Assembly: GCF_030272615.1 (NCBI RefSeq)
Contig: NC_081409.1
Span: forward strand, 878,053,594-878,117,593
Length of the DNA: 64,000 bases
Source: Cryptomeria japonica
Taxonomy: Eukaryota; Streptophyta; Pinopsida; Cupressales; Cupressaceae
Direction of reading: 5' to 3'
The notes under the pieces are model-generated. The model had not been told where the DNA came from, did not search any database, and saw only the letters and a program-made list of their open reading frames with translations. Below are positions 46,772 to 58,825 of this stretch, in pieces. Both the position numbers and the translations under genes were made by a program. The number at the start of each line of letters is the position of its first letter. The stretch's first letter is position 1.

Positions 46772-49675
46772 TATGAGGCCCCACCCCGACTCAGCCTGAC
46801 ATTGCAGTGGGTTTTTTTAATTGAGACTATTATGGATACTTTACTTTTATGCATTATGGATTTAGAACTTATATGATTCCATGATTTGGATAACATTGCT
46901 ATATGTTGATGATTTATTTATATGCTTTATGATATAGAACACTACATGATTTTTGAATAGGATGAAGTTGCGGTGATAAATGTCATTATTGAATTTGCAG
47001 GACTTTACTATGATAATAGAAATTTGATGTATGTTTTAAGTATGGAACAACATTATGAGAATTAGGATGAATTGCTTATGTGAAATTGCTTGGATATAAG
47101 ATGTATTAAATTGTTCAGATGTAAATTGTATGCAAGTGATGATGTGTATTATTATTCTTGTGAATTATATTATATGTGGTTATTTGAAAGTTACTAATGT
47201 GTAAATTGAGATGCGCAGGAAGTTATCCATGTGACCATGGAAATATTACAGAGAACCAAACCTAGACCTATGTATGTTCATAAAGCCAGGGTTTGTCTAT
47301 TTGGAGAGACAACACCCCGTTTGTATTGTATTTTATTCGTAATAGTAAATGATGCATGTGTGTTAAGTGTTATTCAATTGATTTATGTAAAATCCACAAG
47401 AGATGATTTCATGTATAAATTTGTAAAAGTATTTTATGTGTCATTTGACACATGTGGATTTATGTTTGAATTTTGAAATTTGTCTCTAGTGGGAATTGCT
47501 TAATTATAGCTTTTTCAATTAATGTAATGAGATCCCATAAATGCCTTGGGTAAAGAATCTTTGGGATGGTCAACATAGGTTTGACCCGAAAATAAACTTC
47601 AGAGGGGTTAAAAAAGGGTTAAATGGACACGTAGGGGTAGTTTAATAGGGTTCCTAAAGCCCATAAGGTATACCTAAGGGTTAGGGGTAATTTAAGGCAA
47701 GTTTCTACTCCCATGTGACCTTTTAGACACACTAAAAATTGACTTTTCTAAGTTGTGCGAAAATTGAAATTAGAAGACTTGAACCTAGTTGTAAACCTTC
47801 CCTTTCGAATGAGAGTTCCCTTTCCCATCTTATCTTACCTTCCTTTTTAGTTTTTAGAAACTTGTGAGAACTCTCACAATGGGCTTCTTAAGCGAGAATT
47901 AGAAAATTTGTGGGTAATCACCCACTCTCCATTTTTGGAGACAACAGAATTTTGAAAAGAATAAGCTAGATTGCTGAATAGAGAATTTTGCTAAGGGTAG
48001 AAAGAGAAGAACCATGGAATTGGGCTGCTCATCCTCAACAAAACTAACCTACCTTTGGGCAGATTAAGGATGGTTGTATTCTTCTTACAACGGATTTCTT
48101 ATTGCATGTTTTTGAAAGTAATGGTTGTGTAAAAGATTGGTTTCCGTGCATGTTCTTTTGGAAATTTTATTTGGTATTTTGTGTTACATATTATATGTGT
48201 TTTTTTTTGGGAGTCATCAAGACCTCTTACTCTTGGGAGAGAGGAGGATCTTGTGGGTGGTAGAAGTGACAACCCTTGAGTGAGAGACTCTCGCTATGAG
48301 AGCGATCACAAGGGATTTTATGTGACCCTTGCTGCATGGCTTGTTTGTGCATTGGGGGTCATAAGGAGGGAAATAAGGCATGAATGTCTTGGGGGGCATA
48401 AGGAATAAGGGGTTGCTATACCTGATGTATTTGGTTTTCCAAGAGGTGGCTACATATTTTTTTCTATACTTACAGTTCTCCTCAGGGTGCTTGGTCCACT
48501 ACCACCCTTACAAAGGTCATCACCAAGGTGTGGTGCAGTGTAGCTGAGTTGGGAGTGTGTTTGAATTTGTGTGCATTCTGTCTTTTGTGTTTGCATGTTT
48601 GTTTCCCATCTAGGGCTTGGTTCTCCGAGCTCGGGGGTGGCTACCAGTTAGCCTAGGCTGGGAGGTGAGCATTCCATGGTCATATCCTTGATCTTATTTG
48701 CAGGTTGTTGAAAGAAAGGGATTAAGACAAGTGGAAAAATTTGATGGAGTGGAGTTAATTGTTGTAGAATCCATTTGGAAAATATGTTACTATTCTGTTT
48801 TAAAATGTCCTCATTATAAAAGTTGAGTGACCTATTTGTAAAATGACTATAGTGTCTTTTAAAGTAATTCCTAGAAATGTAATAGTTATTTGTTATATTG
48901 CAAAAGATGAAATGAATATTTTTGGAACAGTTTTCTAAAGTTGGCTTTCTAAATTTAATTATTGTTGAGTATATTAATGATGTGGGAAGCAACTAGATTT
49001 ATTTTACCCCTTTATGCATGTGAAATAAATCCAGGAAATAAAGAAAGAAATTAATGGTTGTATGCATGTTGTTTTGAATAAAAATATTGCAGTTTAATTT
49101 CCTAATTTCATGATTTAAGTATAAGGATTCTAGATAATTATAGTTGCAGAAAATAAAATCACAAATATAATTGCAGAAATAAAACCTAAAGTAGTTATAA
49201 TTATTTCTATGGTTTTAATTTAATAAATTCTGGATTTATTAAGTAGTTGTTAAATTTATCAAGTTCTGGAATTTACTTAGTTGCAGAAATAGAAATCTAG
49301 AGTAAATAGTTATTCGATTTAAATAAATTCATAGTGCTATAGTTGTTGTTTTATGTTTAATAAATTTTGTTATTTACTTTTGTTGTAGAAAGTAGATCTA
49401 GAGTTAAATAGGCTATCTACTTTAAATAAAACAATATTTAAATAGTATGCTGTATAAATTTATTTAAATCTGCCATTATTTAATTGTAGGGAATAAACCT
49501 ATGACTATATATCTTATCTCAGATTTTAGCAAACTCATATTCAAATCTAAAATAATAAACATTGATCAAAATCTGGATATTTAAATTAATTTGTCTAAGG
49601 TTTTCAAAAGAAAATATATTTATAACTATAATATATATTCGCAAAATAAATTTGGCCTAAACATTATTCATTCAA

Positions 49676-49717
49676 TATATAAAAAATATATATACATATA
49701 TTTATATATAAATATAC

Positions 49718-49764
<47 letters not shown>

Positions 49765-49786
49765 CATATATATATATATATATAAA
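49676..49786. repeat. AT microsatellite in D2
   Basis: tata-rich run with interspersed aca, in the same position relative to the hairpin array as in D. Confidence 0.9.
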
Positions 49787-49840
49787 ATAAATAAACTACA
49801 AAGAAAACAAAAAACAAAGAGGGTTTATGCCTCGGCCGAA

Positions 49841-49999
49841 CCCACTGTGCTTTGCACAAGGGTCGGTGGCGCCTCCCCACTGTGCATTGCATAGTGGTAA
49901 GTGGCGCCTCCCACTATGCAAAACACAGTGGATGGCGGCACCTCCCCACTGTGCACAGTGGTCGGCGGGGCCGAGCCCAATGTGTATTGCATAGTGGAA
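49841..49999. repeat. GC-rich hairpin array in D2
   Basis: Five inverted repeats starting at about 49842, 49877, 49911, 49946 and 49978 (period 32-35 bp), core CCACTGTGC...GCA(C/T)AGTGG. The fourth (49946-49961) is a perfect 16-bp palindrome, CCACTGTGCACAGTGG. Between them lie gcgcctcc/ggcggcacctcc phrases. It corresponds to 26041-26259 in D. Confidence 0.85.
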
Positions 50000-50970
50000 G
50001 GCGTTAGTCATGCCGTTCCCCCTCCCTTGAAACTGCGTCCCTCCTTCGCCATGGCCGAGCTCGGGGGTTTAAATTCGACCCTGTAAAAAAAAATGGTTAA
50101 TAAAAAAAAAATATAAGTATAAAACCCTAGCCCGAGTAGGGTTAGGGTAATGATATTTGAATTAATAAAAAAATATAATCTTAGGAAGATTTTATAATGC
50201 AAATCCCTAACTAGGGTTTGCATAGTTTGGTCTTAATAAACTTGGAAAGAAAACATTATATTGATTAAAAATATATATTTCAATATATGTGTTTATATAT
50301 ATAAATATAATTATTTATATACACATATATCTAAATAAGAATTAGAAAGTTGTTGTTAAAGAATAAAGCAGGTCTATAGGTTAAATATTTATTTAGTGTA
50401 GTTTTTTTTAGAATAAATAAAATCAAGTGGGCAAACATTATTTATTTAATCAGCCTAAGGGTATTTCAATAAATAGTAATTTAATGGTCTTACGTGGATA
50501 TAGGTTTTGAAATTTAAAACCTATGGGACGTTTTTCGTCATAGGCTTAATTATATCTTAGTTAAATTAATTTGAGCACATCTTAAGTATGGATTAAATTG
50601 GATTAATTTAAGTAAATTTTAATTATGGACTAAATGGATGCTAGAAGAATAATTTTAATTAGCTTTCTAAAAAAATCATTTAATAGCTATCCGTGATTAA
50701 TTTTGCCCATGTAAATTAATTATCTAAATTAATTGACTTATTAAATTTGAGTAGACAATAAAACCCTGCAATTAGAATTCTGCATTTTATCTTATTTAAT
50801 TTTCCAAATATGGAGCTAGTAGATAAAGAAAATCCAAAACATAGTTAAGACAAAACATGTTGTAGTTTTTTTATATATTTGCCAATTTAATGCTCTTATC
50901 AGTTATGTTTAATTTTTTTTTTCATCCCGTTCTTTCCCTAAATTTATCCCGTTCTTGCCCTAAGATGTGT

Positions 50971-52561
50971 GCCTTTGTTGATCCTACATAAGGGATGGAG
51001 GGATATAGGGACCTAGAATGGATGGAAGCGATGATGGGGAAAGTGTATATTTGGATTTAACTGGAGAAATGCAGGATTTATGAGACCAACATATTGAGAA
51101 ATGTCCCTAAGGCCATGACCTTTAACATTTTCTTTAATATGGAGGGGTTCTTGCTTGTGGAGATTTTCCCCTTTTCCTTTATAAATATTTTGACTTGTAG
51201 GATACACTTTGCTTTGGAAAGAAGGCACGAGTCCAATATGAGATGGAGGTGGAATGTACTGAATGATAGGATCATGAGAGGGATTTGTAGGCATGATGGA
51301 TCCTTGAGGTGAATATGGAGGATTATGACAAGGAGATGAAGGGATACTTTGATCTTGACATGGAAGAGGACCATTGGATAGAGTAGGAAGGGTGTTTGAC
51401 TCTTCATTTTGAATAGAACCATTTGAAAAGGTGGAAGAGGAATCATGATCTTGCTTAGGAAGTGGATTAGGAATGAGATTTGGAAGGATTATTTTCTCTT
51501 GAGATGGAAGGAGTTCATCTTGGAAGAAATGGAAAGGTATAAAGGGATCATCATGGGATTCTAGGGAGGTTCAATCATCAAGTGGGATTGAGGAGTTTTG
51601 ATGTTTTGATCTTGATTTATGATAGGACTTGTTTCTTCATTATTTAGATTATCCTCTTGACATGAATCCATTTCTGAGGAAGGGATAAGATTTTTCATAG
51701 GCATAGGGGATTCTTGGAAGGTGTTCATGTTTTTGTATGATGGGAAGCATTTCGGATGGGACTCTCTATAGTGGGAATGTTTGGAATTAGAGTGCATGAT
51801 GGCATAGGATCTGGGATTTTTAAATCATGTGAGGAACTTGTATCAAGATTGGTATTAGCTTGCATTTCCATAAGAGATAGCCCTTGAGGGTCAACATGAG
51901 AAGTTTCATTGTTTGAAGGACATGAAGACATCATGGAAGAGATGGAGGCCACATATGGAGCCTTGATAGACATAGGTTCATGATTTTGATCATTCTTAGA
52001 AGTAGTTCCTTCTTTTTCTTTAGGTGAGTCATTAGGATATTCAATTTCAATGGCACAATTATCAATGAGATCTTGAATATTATGTTTTAATTCCATACAC
52101 TTTGAAGTCTTATGTTCATTTTGTCTATGATATGTACAATACTTACTCAAAAATTCACATCCCCATGTGGTCTTTTAAGGCAATATGATAAGATTATGCT
52201 CAAGAAGCTCTTTCAAAGTCGACTCGATAAATTGCCCCAAAGGTGTAAACTTTCTATCTAGAGGATATTTGGAGGAAATGTCTTTATGTCTTGGTGAAGG
52301 TGTCTTGTGAGCTTGTTTGAGATTTGGTCTTTGATTGTCAATTATTTGTTGTTCCATCTTATGTAATTGTTTTAGCATTTCTTGAAGTCTAGTGTTCTTG
52401 ATATCATGAAGTTTTATCTCAAGAGGTGTCATTGAATCTTTTTGTTAAGCTTGAATGTCATATATTTCTCTCTTGAGATCTTGAATTTGTTGAGCTAAGG
52501 CAGCCATGGGATTCTTACTTTTGTCAAAAATTTTAGAAGAGCTTCTGGTTTGAATAGGCAT
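50971..52561 (-). pseudogene. element I gag, decayed
   Basis: Starts at ATG 52561 (MPIQTRSSSKIFDKSKNPMA), with a short coiled region. A TAA at about 52444 and a stop near 52173 interrupt it. The knuckle CTYHRQNEHKTSKC (about 52100-52145) has the CX2HX4HX4C pattern seen in E and H and is followed by ELKHNIQDLIDN, like KNIIQDLIDR in H. After 51725 the frame changes twice and the protein is low-complexity (Pro, Ser, His). The usual Retrotrans_gag core was not seen, so the N-terminal half is shortened compared with E and H. The 3' end is cut by D2. Confidence 0.65.
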
Positions 52562-55049
52562 TTACAACTGACGGGACCGAGAACTAGATGTGTTGCAGAA
52601 GTCAATATCAAATTGTAGCTAGTTGTTCATTTAACATAGTGATTAAGGGAAGTAACTAAGATCTGGTTTGGTTTCAGGAATGATCTATCATGTGTAAGAT
52701 GTTATCTGTGTTAACTTAGGCTTGATAAGATGTTGTTTGAACTAGCTTAGAGATGATCAACAAAATCGTGCAATGCAATGGCAGGGGTACACTATCAAGG
52801 CTGTTTATGCTCAAGAGGATGATAACCAGTTTTATGCTCGTTGTAGACTAACAAATTTGAGTGTTTTGACTGACAAGATTAGGAATTCATATGATAGATT
52901 TCTTAGACCTAGATGACAGTTTAGCTATTTCCAGATGATAAAGACAATTTTTCGTACGAGTTGCTACTTGATTTTGCATGACATTTGGGTAGACTCCAGA
53001 TGATAATCTATAGATTGTGATATATTTTCATACGACAGAGTATAAAAGACCATACGATAGTTTCTCAGACTCGTACGATAGAGTTTGTAAAGCCAGACGA
53101 CAAACTATGAAGATTAATGAAAGATCGTATGACAATAGGTATGTAACAGGATGATATTTTAGCAGGCTCATACGATAGTTTACTGGACAGAGACGAGATT
53201 CTGACAGAGAGTTTTCAATGACTGACGAGAGCTAGTTTTTAACAAGGGCTAAGTTTTTTATGACTGACGAGGACCAGTTTTGGACTAGAACAAAGTTTTG
53301 ATCATTGAGTTGTTGATTTGTTTGATTTGTTCTCTCCAATTTCAATATTTTAGTTTTAGTTTCAGGGATGAAAAACATAGAAAACCCGCAAGATGTTTAA
53401 TAATTCCAAGCACAACACGCTAACCCTACGGAAGTTGGCTTAGAAAAGAAAACCTTTGCTTGCTGACTTAGGTACACACCCAATAGCTAATCAGAATATG
53501 GTCACTAATTCTCACACAATGTATTCTCAATGTTGTATTAGTAGACTCCAAATGCTAATGGGGGCACGATATGGAAAGTGTCTTGGGAGAGTTACTATCT
53601 CTCTTGCACAAAGATTATCAACCTTTCGGAGGTGAACCGGGTAGCTTCTAATATTATAGTTCTTAGTCAAGAATTACATTTGAAATTACCCCTTGAAGTC
53701 ACGCAAGCATGATTGAGGCCTATAGCCCGACAAGGTACTAAAATAAGTTGTAGTCACATAAACGTGATTGAGATCGCGAGGCCCTAAAAAAATGCTCGAT
53801 ATGAGAGATCTCAAAGAGAAAACTCAAATAACCCCATCCTCTGAGACTTTAATCACCAGAGACCTATTTATTATAGTGAGTTGGAATGCTCAGGTCCAAC
53901 TACACTCACTTGGGTTGTTCTCATAGGGTTATTACTTTTTGCCACTGTGATGGGCCCGCTAAAGGTATACAAATCTCAAAACATAGAAAAATCTTTGAGG
54001 GTCTAGATTTATGATTGTTTATAAAAGATAAGAACATACTCTCCTACCTCTCTGATTTTTCTGAAAACACGAAATAAATATTTGTTCTTTAACCAGAAAG
54101 AAATTTAAGTCCCTAAAAAGGAATTTAAAGAATACATGACATTTGGTCGATTCTCTTTAGGCAACTTGCAAAACCAATGCATCAGTAGTCATGTTGTTTT
54201 TTAATCTTTGACAGGCGTATGTGTGATTGGTAAATTCTTTGACAAGCGTTCTGTAAGAAATTGATTAGGCTGTGAAAATATCATGTAGACTAAAGACAAT
54301 TCAGGGTTAGCGTCAGTATCATCAAAATTTAATCCAAGAAAAACCCTAAAAAGTAATTTGTTTTTTCAAAAAAAAAAAAAATCCTAATCTAACTCCTCCA
54401 ACCTGCAAGAAATTGTTAGAAACTTGCAACAAGAAAAAGTTAGTGAAATATCAAATCTCTTGGTGGGCTTACACAAGCCTAATTTTAAATCATGGTTATA
54501 AATTTTTCACTCCTAATGCTGAAATGCCCTGAAATTTGACTAAGTTTGAAATTGGGAAGATCCTCCAAAAACTAGATTCTACATTATAACTCCTGGAGGT
54601 TCGAAACCCCTCTCAAATATCCTGACAATATATATGGAATATACTTAAATGCTATATTCCATATATATATTGACCTTCCACAAGCCTAATTTCAAACAAA
54701 CTCCTAAAAAAAAAATCTTTGTTTTTCATATGACAGAACAATAACTCGAACGAGTATTCTCACCTGACCATATGAGAATTATCACAGAACTGAATGAGTA
54801 AACACAGAAGCAAACAACAAAGCAGTTACTCATATGACTATTCCCGCAGAGCCGAATGACAAAATATAGAATTAGATATTCAGACCAGAAATTTGTACGA
54901 TTCCCTTTTCTAATTCATACGATAAAATATAGACCTTGAAAGAATGTCATATGATGCAGTAATAACACATACGATATTTAGCAGTGACTGTACAAACGAG
55001 ATCTGTAGGATAAAAAAATTGATTTTGAGGCCAAAGTATTGAATTTCGT
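52562..55049 (-). other. I leader with two clusters of YRTAYGAYA phrases
   Basis: A 2.5-kb untranslated leader. Phrases such as catacgatag, cgtacgatag, catatgacag and cgtatgacaa recur about nine times at 52880-53200 and about nine times at 54728-55005, separated by 1.5 kb of plain sequence. The middle part (53640-53960) is less AT-rich and contains tcggaggtgaaccgggtag. No open frame of note was found. Confidence 0.6.
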
Positions 55050-55067
55050 GCCCCACGGTGGGCGCCA
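55050..55067 (-). other. primer binding site of I (tRNA not identified)
   Basis: On the coding strand tggcgcccaccgtggggc, four bases from the LTR at 55072. It begins TGG, as needed to pair with a tRNA CCA end. Confidence 0.8.
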
Positions 55068-55071
55068 AAAA

Positions 55072-55764
55072 TGTGTGTGTGAAAAGTGGACTGTATCTAT
55101 ATTTGAAATACAGAACACTTCAATTAAGTCATTACATGCATGGTTAGTAAATCAATAATCAATGAATAATAAACCATTACAAAGGGACCCATTGCCTTCT
55201 AGTAGATGTGAGTTTAGATTGCTCTTAGATTTCTAAGCTATCCAGTGACTAGACAACACCTAAATGAAGGATTTTTAAATCTATATGAGCATGAATATGA
55301 GCTAAATGGATGCAAGATTTAAGCTAGATATGCAAGATTAATCTAACATGATTTAAGCAATATATGAATATTTAAGCTAAATTATTTAAGCAATATGAAA
55401 TAATTAATATGCAATATCTCAATGCAAATTCTCAATGAACCTAGAGCAAAAATAACATAATAACAATATATTCTCTAGGATTTTTGAATGAGAGATGAGA
55501 GCTTGAATTTATAGAAAATTCAGAAAGAAACCAACGGCTGAGATCAAATGATGATGAGAAGTCAAGATTTTCCAAGAGGAAGCACAATCCAGGTGAATTG
55601 ATGTGATTGGATGCTTTTCTCAGTTTTAAAGGAAATTGAACTAAAATTAAGATAAAATCATGAAAAAACTGATTTATTCTCTATTTCATTCCATTTTAAT
55701 ATTTAATTATTTTAATTGCTTTCTTTGAGATTATTTATCATTTTTTTTTTTTCAAGATTATCTC
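55072..55764 (-). repeat. 5' LTR of element I, partial
   Basis: Shares 55072-55265 with 43426-43620. On the coding strand it has a TATA-like ctataaattc (55505-55514). It ends at the TGTAGACACC start of H; the last bases (ctttctttgag...tttcaagatt) resemble 43640-43675 of the other LTR, so H probably inserted inside this LTR. Confidence 0.7.
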
Positions 55765-55790
55765 TGTAGACACCTAAAATTGTCTAGTCT

Positions 55791-56022
55791 AATTAAATAA
55801 ATATCTTTATTTATTTAATTACTTTAGCCTAATTCTTCTATTAATTAAATAAATCTTTATTTATTTAATTAATTCATTTATCCTCTTCTAGCCTTATTTC
55901 TCATTTAAATAAATACATTTATTTATTTAAATTATCCTTTTCCTAAATTAAATAAATATCCTATTTATTTAATTGATCCCACTTTTTCTATTAATTAAAT
56001 AAATCTTTATTTATTTAATTAA
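55791..56022. repeat. array of five AT hairpins in the H LTR
   Basis: Units at about 55791-55820, 55841-55872, 55903-55932, 55945-55974 and 55991-56022. Each is an inverted repeat such as attaattaaataaat / atttatttaattaat with a loop of 2-6 bases. Between the units are C/T-rich spacers (cctaattcttcta, cctcttctagcc, cactttttcta). Confidence 0.85.
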
Positions 56023-56183
56023 TTCATTAACCTTTTCTACCCATGACACATGTCATTCATCTCTTAATTCATACACTACCTACCCCTTTCATTATTTTAT
56101 TGTTTCTTTTACCTACCCTCTAATCATAGCTGACCTCCTTTTACACCTCTCAATCTTATCCCTCCATTTCATATAGTGTCTTC

Positions 56184-56192
56184 TATATAAGG
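56184..56192 (+). promoter_or_regulatory. TATA box of the H LTR
   Basis: TATATAAGG, a strong match to the plant TATA consensus, 375 bp before the LTR end. Start of transcription is expected near 56215-56225. Confidence 0.7.
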
Positions 56193-56562
56193 AGATGCCT
56201 CCTTCATTATCAAACCCTAATGATTCATCCTAATGATGCATTCTAATGAATCATCTTCTATACACTAGACTACACTACGATCCTACTTGCAACCACATTT
56301 CGTTCTTTGTTGAGCTCTTGTGCATATAAAATCAGAGAGCAAATATATCAAGCAAGATCAATGGAGATAGGAAGAATGGAGATTCAAACCCTATTGGACA
56401 TGTGATGGTATAATCTTTGTGATTTCATTTGATTTGCATTGTCTTAGGTAATCTTCATATGTAATGGTGGATCTTTGTTGTTGTTAGGCTAGGGTTTTGT
56501 GGTTGAATTCATTTAGCCTTTCAATGTTGTTATTGTTGTATCCATTTTCACCATATACATTT

Positions 56563-56580
56563 TGGCACGCCCGGTGGGAC
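56563..56580 (+). other. primer binding site of H (tRNA not identified)
   Basis: tggcacgcccggtgggac, three bases after the LTR end. It differs from the primer sites of E and I, so the three gypsy-like elements use different primers or have diverged sites. Confidence 0.85.
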
Positions 56581-58825
56581 TCTTGTCCCTTTTGCATTTA
56601 ACTTCCTTGTTGCAGATTTTGTATTTTGAAGTTGCAGATCCAACATTTTCGGTAGCATTTTGATATTTTTGTGTCTGTGTACTTTCAAATTGCATTTTTT
56701 ATTTTCTAGTGCATCTGTGACATCTAGAGTCACGTCTATGTTATTGGCAATATTTTATTTTGCAGGTTCCAAGAAAGTGCATCTGTGTTATAAAGTCACG
56801 TCTGCGCTGTTTTTAGTCGTGGCTGTGTCCAGAAGATGCGTCTGCATTCTGTAGTCGCGTCTATGTCTCACAGAACTGCGTTGTGTCACCCAATCACGTC
56901 TGTGTTGAGGGTAATCACATCTGTGTTCACCAGTTTCAAATTTTGGGTTTTTATTGATTTAGTTTTTGGATTTTGCATTTAGGGTTTCAGATCTGGTTTA
57001 TTTTGAGCTAACATTTTCAAATCTAGCTAATGAAATTGGTGCAGCTTGTCTTGAAAGCTAAATCGTTTGGTTGAAGGCCCCTATTTTCACAAAGTCTTTT
57101 GGGTTTAAAATTTACCTAACTTGTGTGCTTGCAGGAAGGGGTGATCATTTGAAACAATCCAAACTACTAACAACTCTTTGTTGCAGGTCCTTGGCAAGGG
57201 TTTTTGGATTTTTATTGTGTGTCTTGTTTTCATAGACTAGCAAACACTTCAATTGGTGCACTAAAATTGAATCATTTTCTTTTGTGTCTTGAGCAATAGG
57301 CTCTTTTTGTTTAATCTTTAGAGGGCCTATCTTCCCGTGTGGTCATTAGGACTACTAGTGAGAAGAGAATGACCCAAGTGGTAGTGAGGAAAACCCACCT
57401 CTTCCGAACCACTATAAACAACTGTATTCATGGTGAAAACTATGGATAACGTGTGCTAATTAGTTCATACCGACACTATGTCTCCCCATAAACCTATTTG
57501 ATCAAATTTATTTGATCAGTTGTAGGGCGTAACCCCTACCGGCTGGGAGCCTTCTGTATTTACAGAGCTGAAAGTGTCGCATGTATGGCCACATGAGCGG
57601 ATGCCCTTACTAGCACCTTTTTGTTTTAGAAGCCAAAATCCTTCTAGTTGTTGAGGCAGGAGGTCGGACCTCTGGTAGCGGCCCACACACATACGGTTCT
57701 TAGTAGAGATACAAAGTTCACCATGGGGAGTTTTCGTGGGGACTGATGCTTGGCTGACCTGAGAAGTGAGTGTCGAGGGTGGAGCCAGTGAGGTCAAGCA
57801 TCTAAGTATCCGCTCTGAATAGCATAGCCTCGGAGGTAAAACCCCATGTGGGATCAACAACTATTGTCTTGGCCAGCCATAAGAATTGTGCTTGACTTAT
57901 TTTAAACATTCAAAACATTCAAGACCAAACAACAAAACATTGTGTCTTTTGTGTCTTCAAGTGTATGCAAAACATTTTGACATCAAACAACACACTTTTC
58001 TTGGAGTCATTTTGAGTCTAAACACTTGCAAACATTGAGTCCTCATCAACATTGTGTCCTCTTGTCACGAAAAATAGTCAAATAGTCAGATTTGGTCACA
58101 ACAAAATGACTTCACAGATTGGAAAAAATTGCACAAATTTTACAGAAACGCGTCTGTGTCGGACATAATAGCGTCTATGTTGTATAACCGCGCCTATAAA
58201 GGGCAAAATCGCGTCTGTGTTTACAGAATCAACATTACACTTTGCAAAAAATTTCAGATATGTGTGTATGTTAAATAGAGCCACGTCTGTGTCGGGAAAC
58301 CGCATCTGTGAAGTATACAGGCACGTCTGTGTTCAGAATTGAAAAAACTGTTACAGTCCAACAAACAAACACAGTCAGTTTCGAAATTTGTGAGCTTCCT
58401 AGGTCATTTCTCCAAGGTTTTCATTTAGCAGTCAACCTATCTTTGGGTCTCACAAAGTCCATCATTGCTTCACATCTCACTTTACATTCACAATTGTCTA
58501 AACTTGAGTCAAAAGGTCACTTGCTTGTCCTCATCATACATTGTCAATACACTACATACAACAGCACTTTGCTAAGTGGTCCCTCATCAAGGTTTCTTAC
58601 CTTTGGGTCTCATTTGGTCTTACTTAGAGTCAAGGTCAACTTACCTCATCAAGAGAAACTATCCTCTCTTTGTAAGTCACACCTACTCTACTACATACGT
58701 ACTTGGTCTTACACTTTGGACATTGCAAGTACACCTTAGATTCATTTACATTCCATCCAACTCTTGGTCTTCCATACTCTTTCCATTTTCATCTAGTCTC
58801 ACACATCTTGGTCAATACCTAGTTC
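56581..58825 (+). other. H leader with two clusters of CGTCTGTGT repeats
   Basis: Untranslated leader. The phrase (c/g)(a/c)(c/t)gtctgtgt and close variants recur about ten times at 56708-56925 and about eight at 58146-58335, mostly 18-25 bp apart. Between them (57520-57880) is a more GC-balanced stretch (ggcgtaacccctaccggctggg ... cctcggaggtaaaacccca). Open frames within it, including 58308-58739, lack any domain and are not called. Confidence 0.7.

Larger units (their letters stand above)
46772..50970. mobile_element. element D2: second copy of the 4.2-kb LTR-like unit
   Basis: Starts tatgaggccccacc and runs parallel to D: gattccatgatttggataac, accaaacctagacctatgta, tttgtctatttgg(a/g)gagacaacaccc, the lead-in gggctgctcat, an AT microsatellite (49676-49786), a GC hairpin array (49841-49999), aaccctagcccg(a/g)gtagggt, and cccgttcttgcc at the end. 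The last bases differ from D, and I see no target duplication, so the right edge (about 50970) is approximate. It lies inside the gag/3' region of I, in the same orientation as D. It is non-coding. Confidence 0.75.
43426..55764 (-). mobile_element. element I: gypsy-like LTR element with gag only, split by D2 and cut by H
   Basis: The left LTR (43426-43992) and the right LTR (from 55072) share the first 200 bp (tgtgtgtgtgaaaagtgg...ccagtgactagacaacacc). The primer site at 55050-55067 and the purine tract at 43993-44008 show right-to-left reading. It inserted into the coiled-coil gag of F. The interior has a decayed gag, a long leader and a long 3' region but no RT, RNase H or integrase motif on either strand. 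The right LTR is interrupted at 55765 by H, so its end and right target duplication are outside the window. Confidence 0.75.
55765..56559 (+). repeat. 5' LTR of element H
   Basis: 795 bp. The left third (55791-56022) has five AT-rich hairpins of the form ttaaataaat...atttatttaa, spaced 42-62 bp apart. A TATA box follows at 56184. No gene lies inside it. Confidence 0.85.

Noticed and set aside
57516-57860. 114-codon minus-strand frame in the H leader
   Set aside because: Antisense to the GC-balanced leader stretch. No motif and no reason to expect a gene there.
56708-58335. CRISPR-like short repeats
   Set aside because: The phrases are degenerate, the spacing is irregular and they lie in a plant retrotransposon leader. 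There is no cas gene and no bacterial context.
58308-58739. 143-codon frame just before H gag
   Set aside because: Lies within the leader, overlaps the phrase repeats, lacks domains and is in a different frame from gag.
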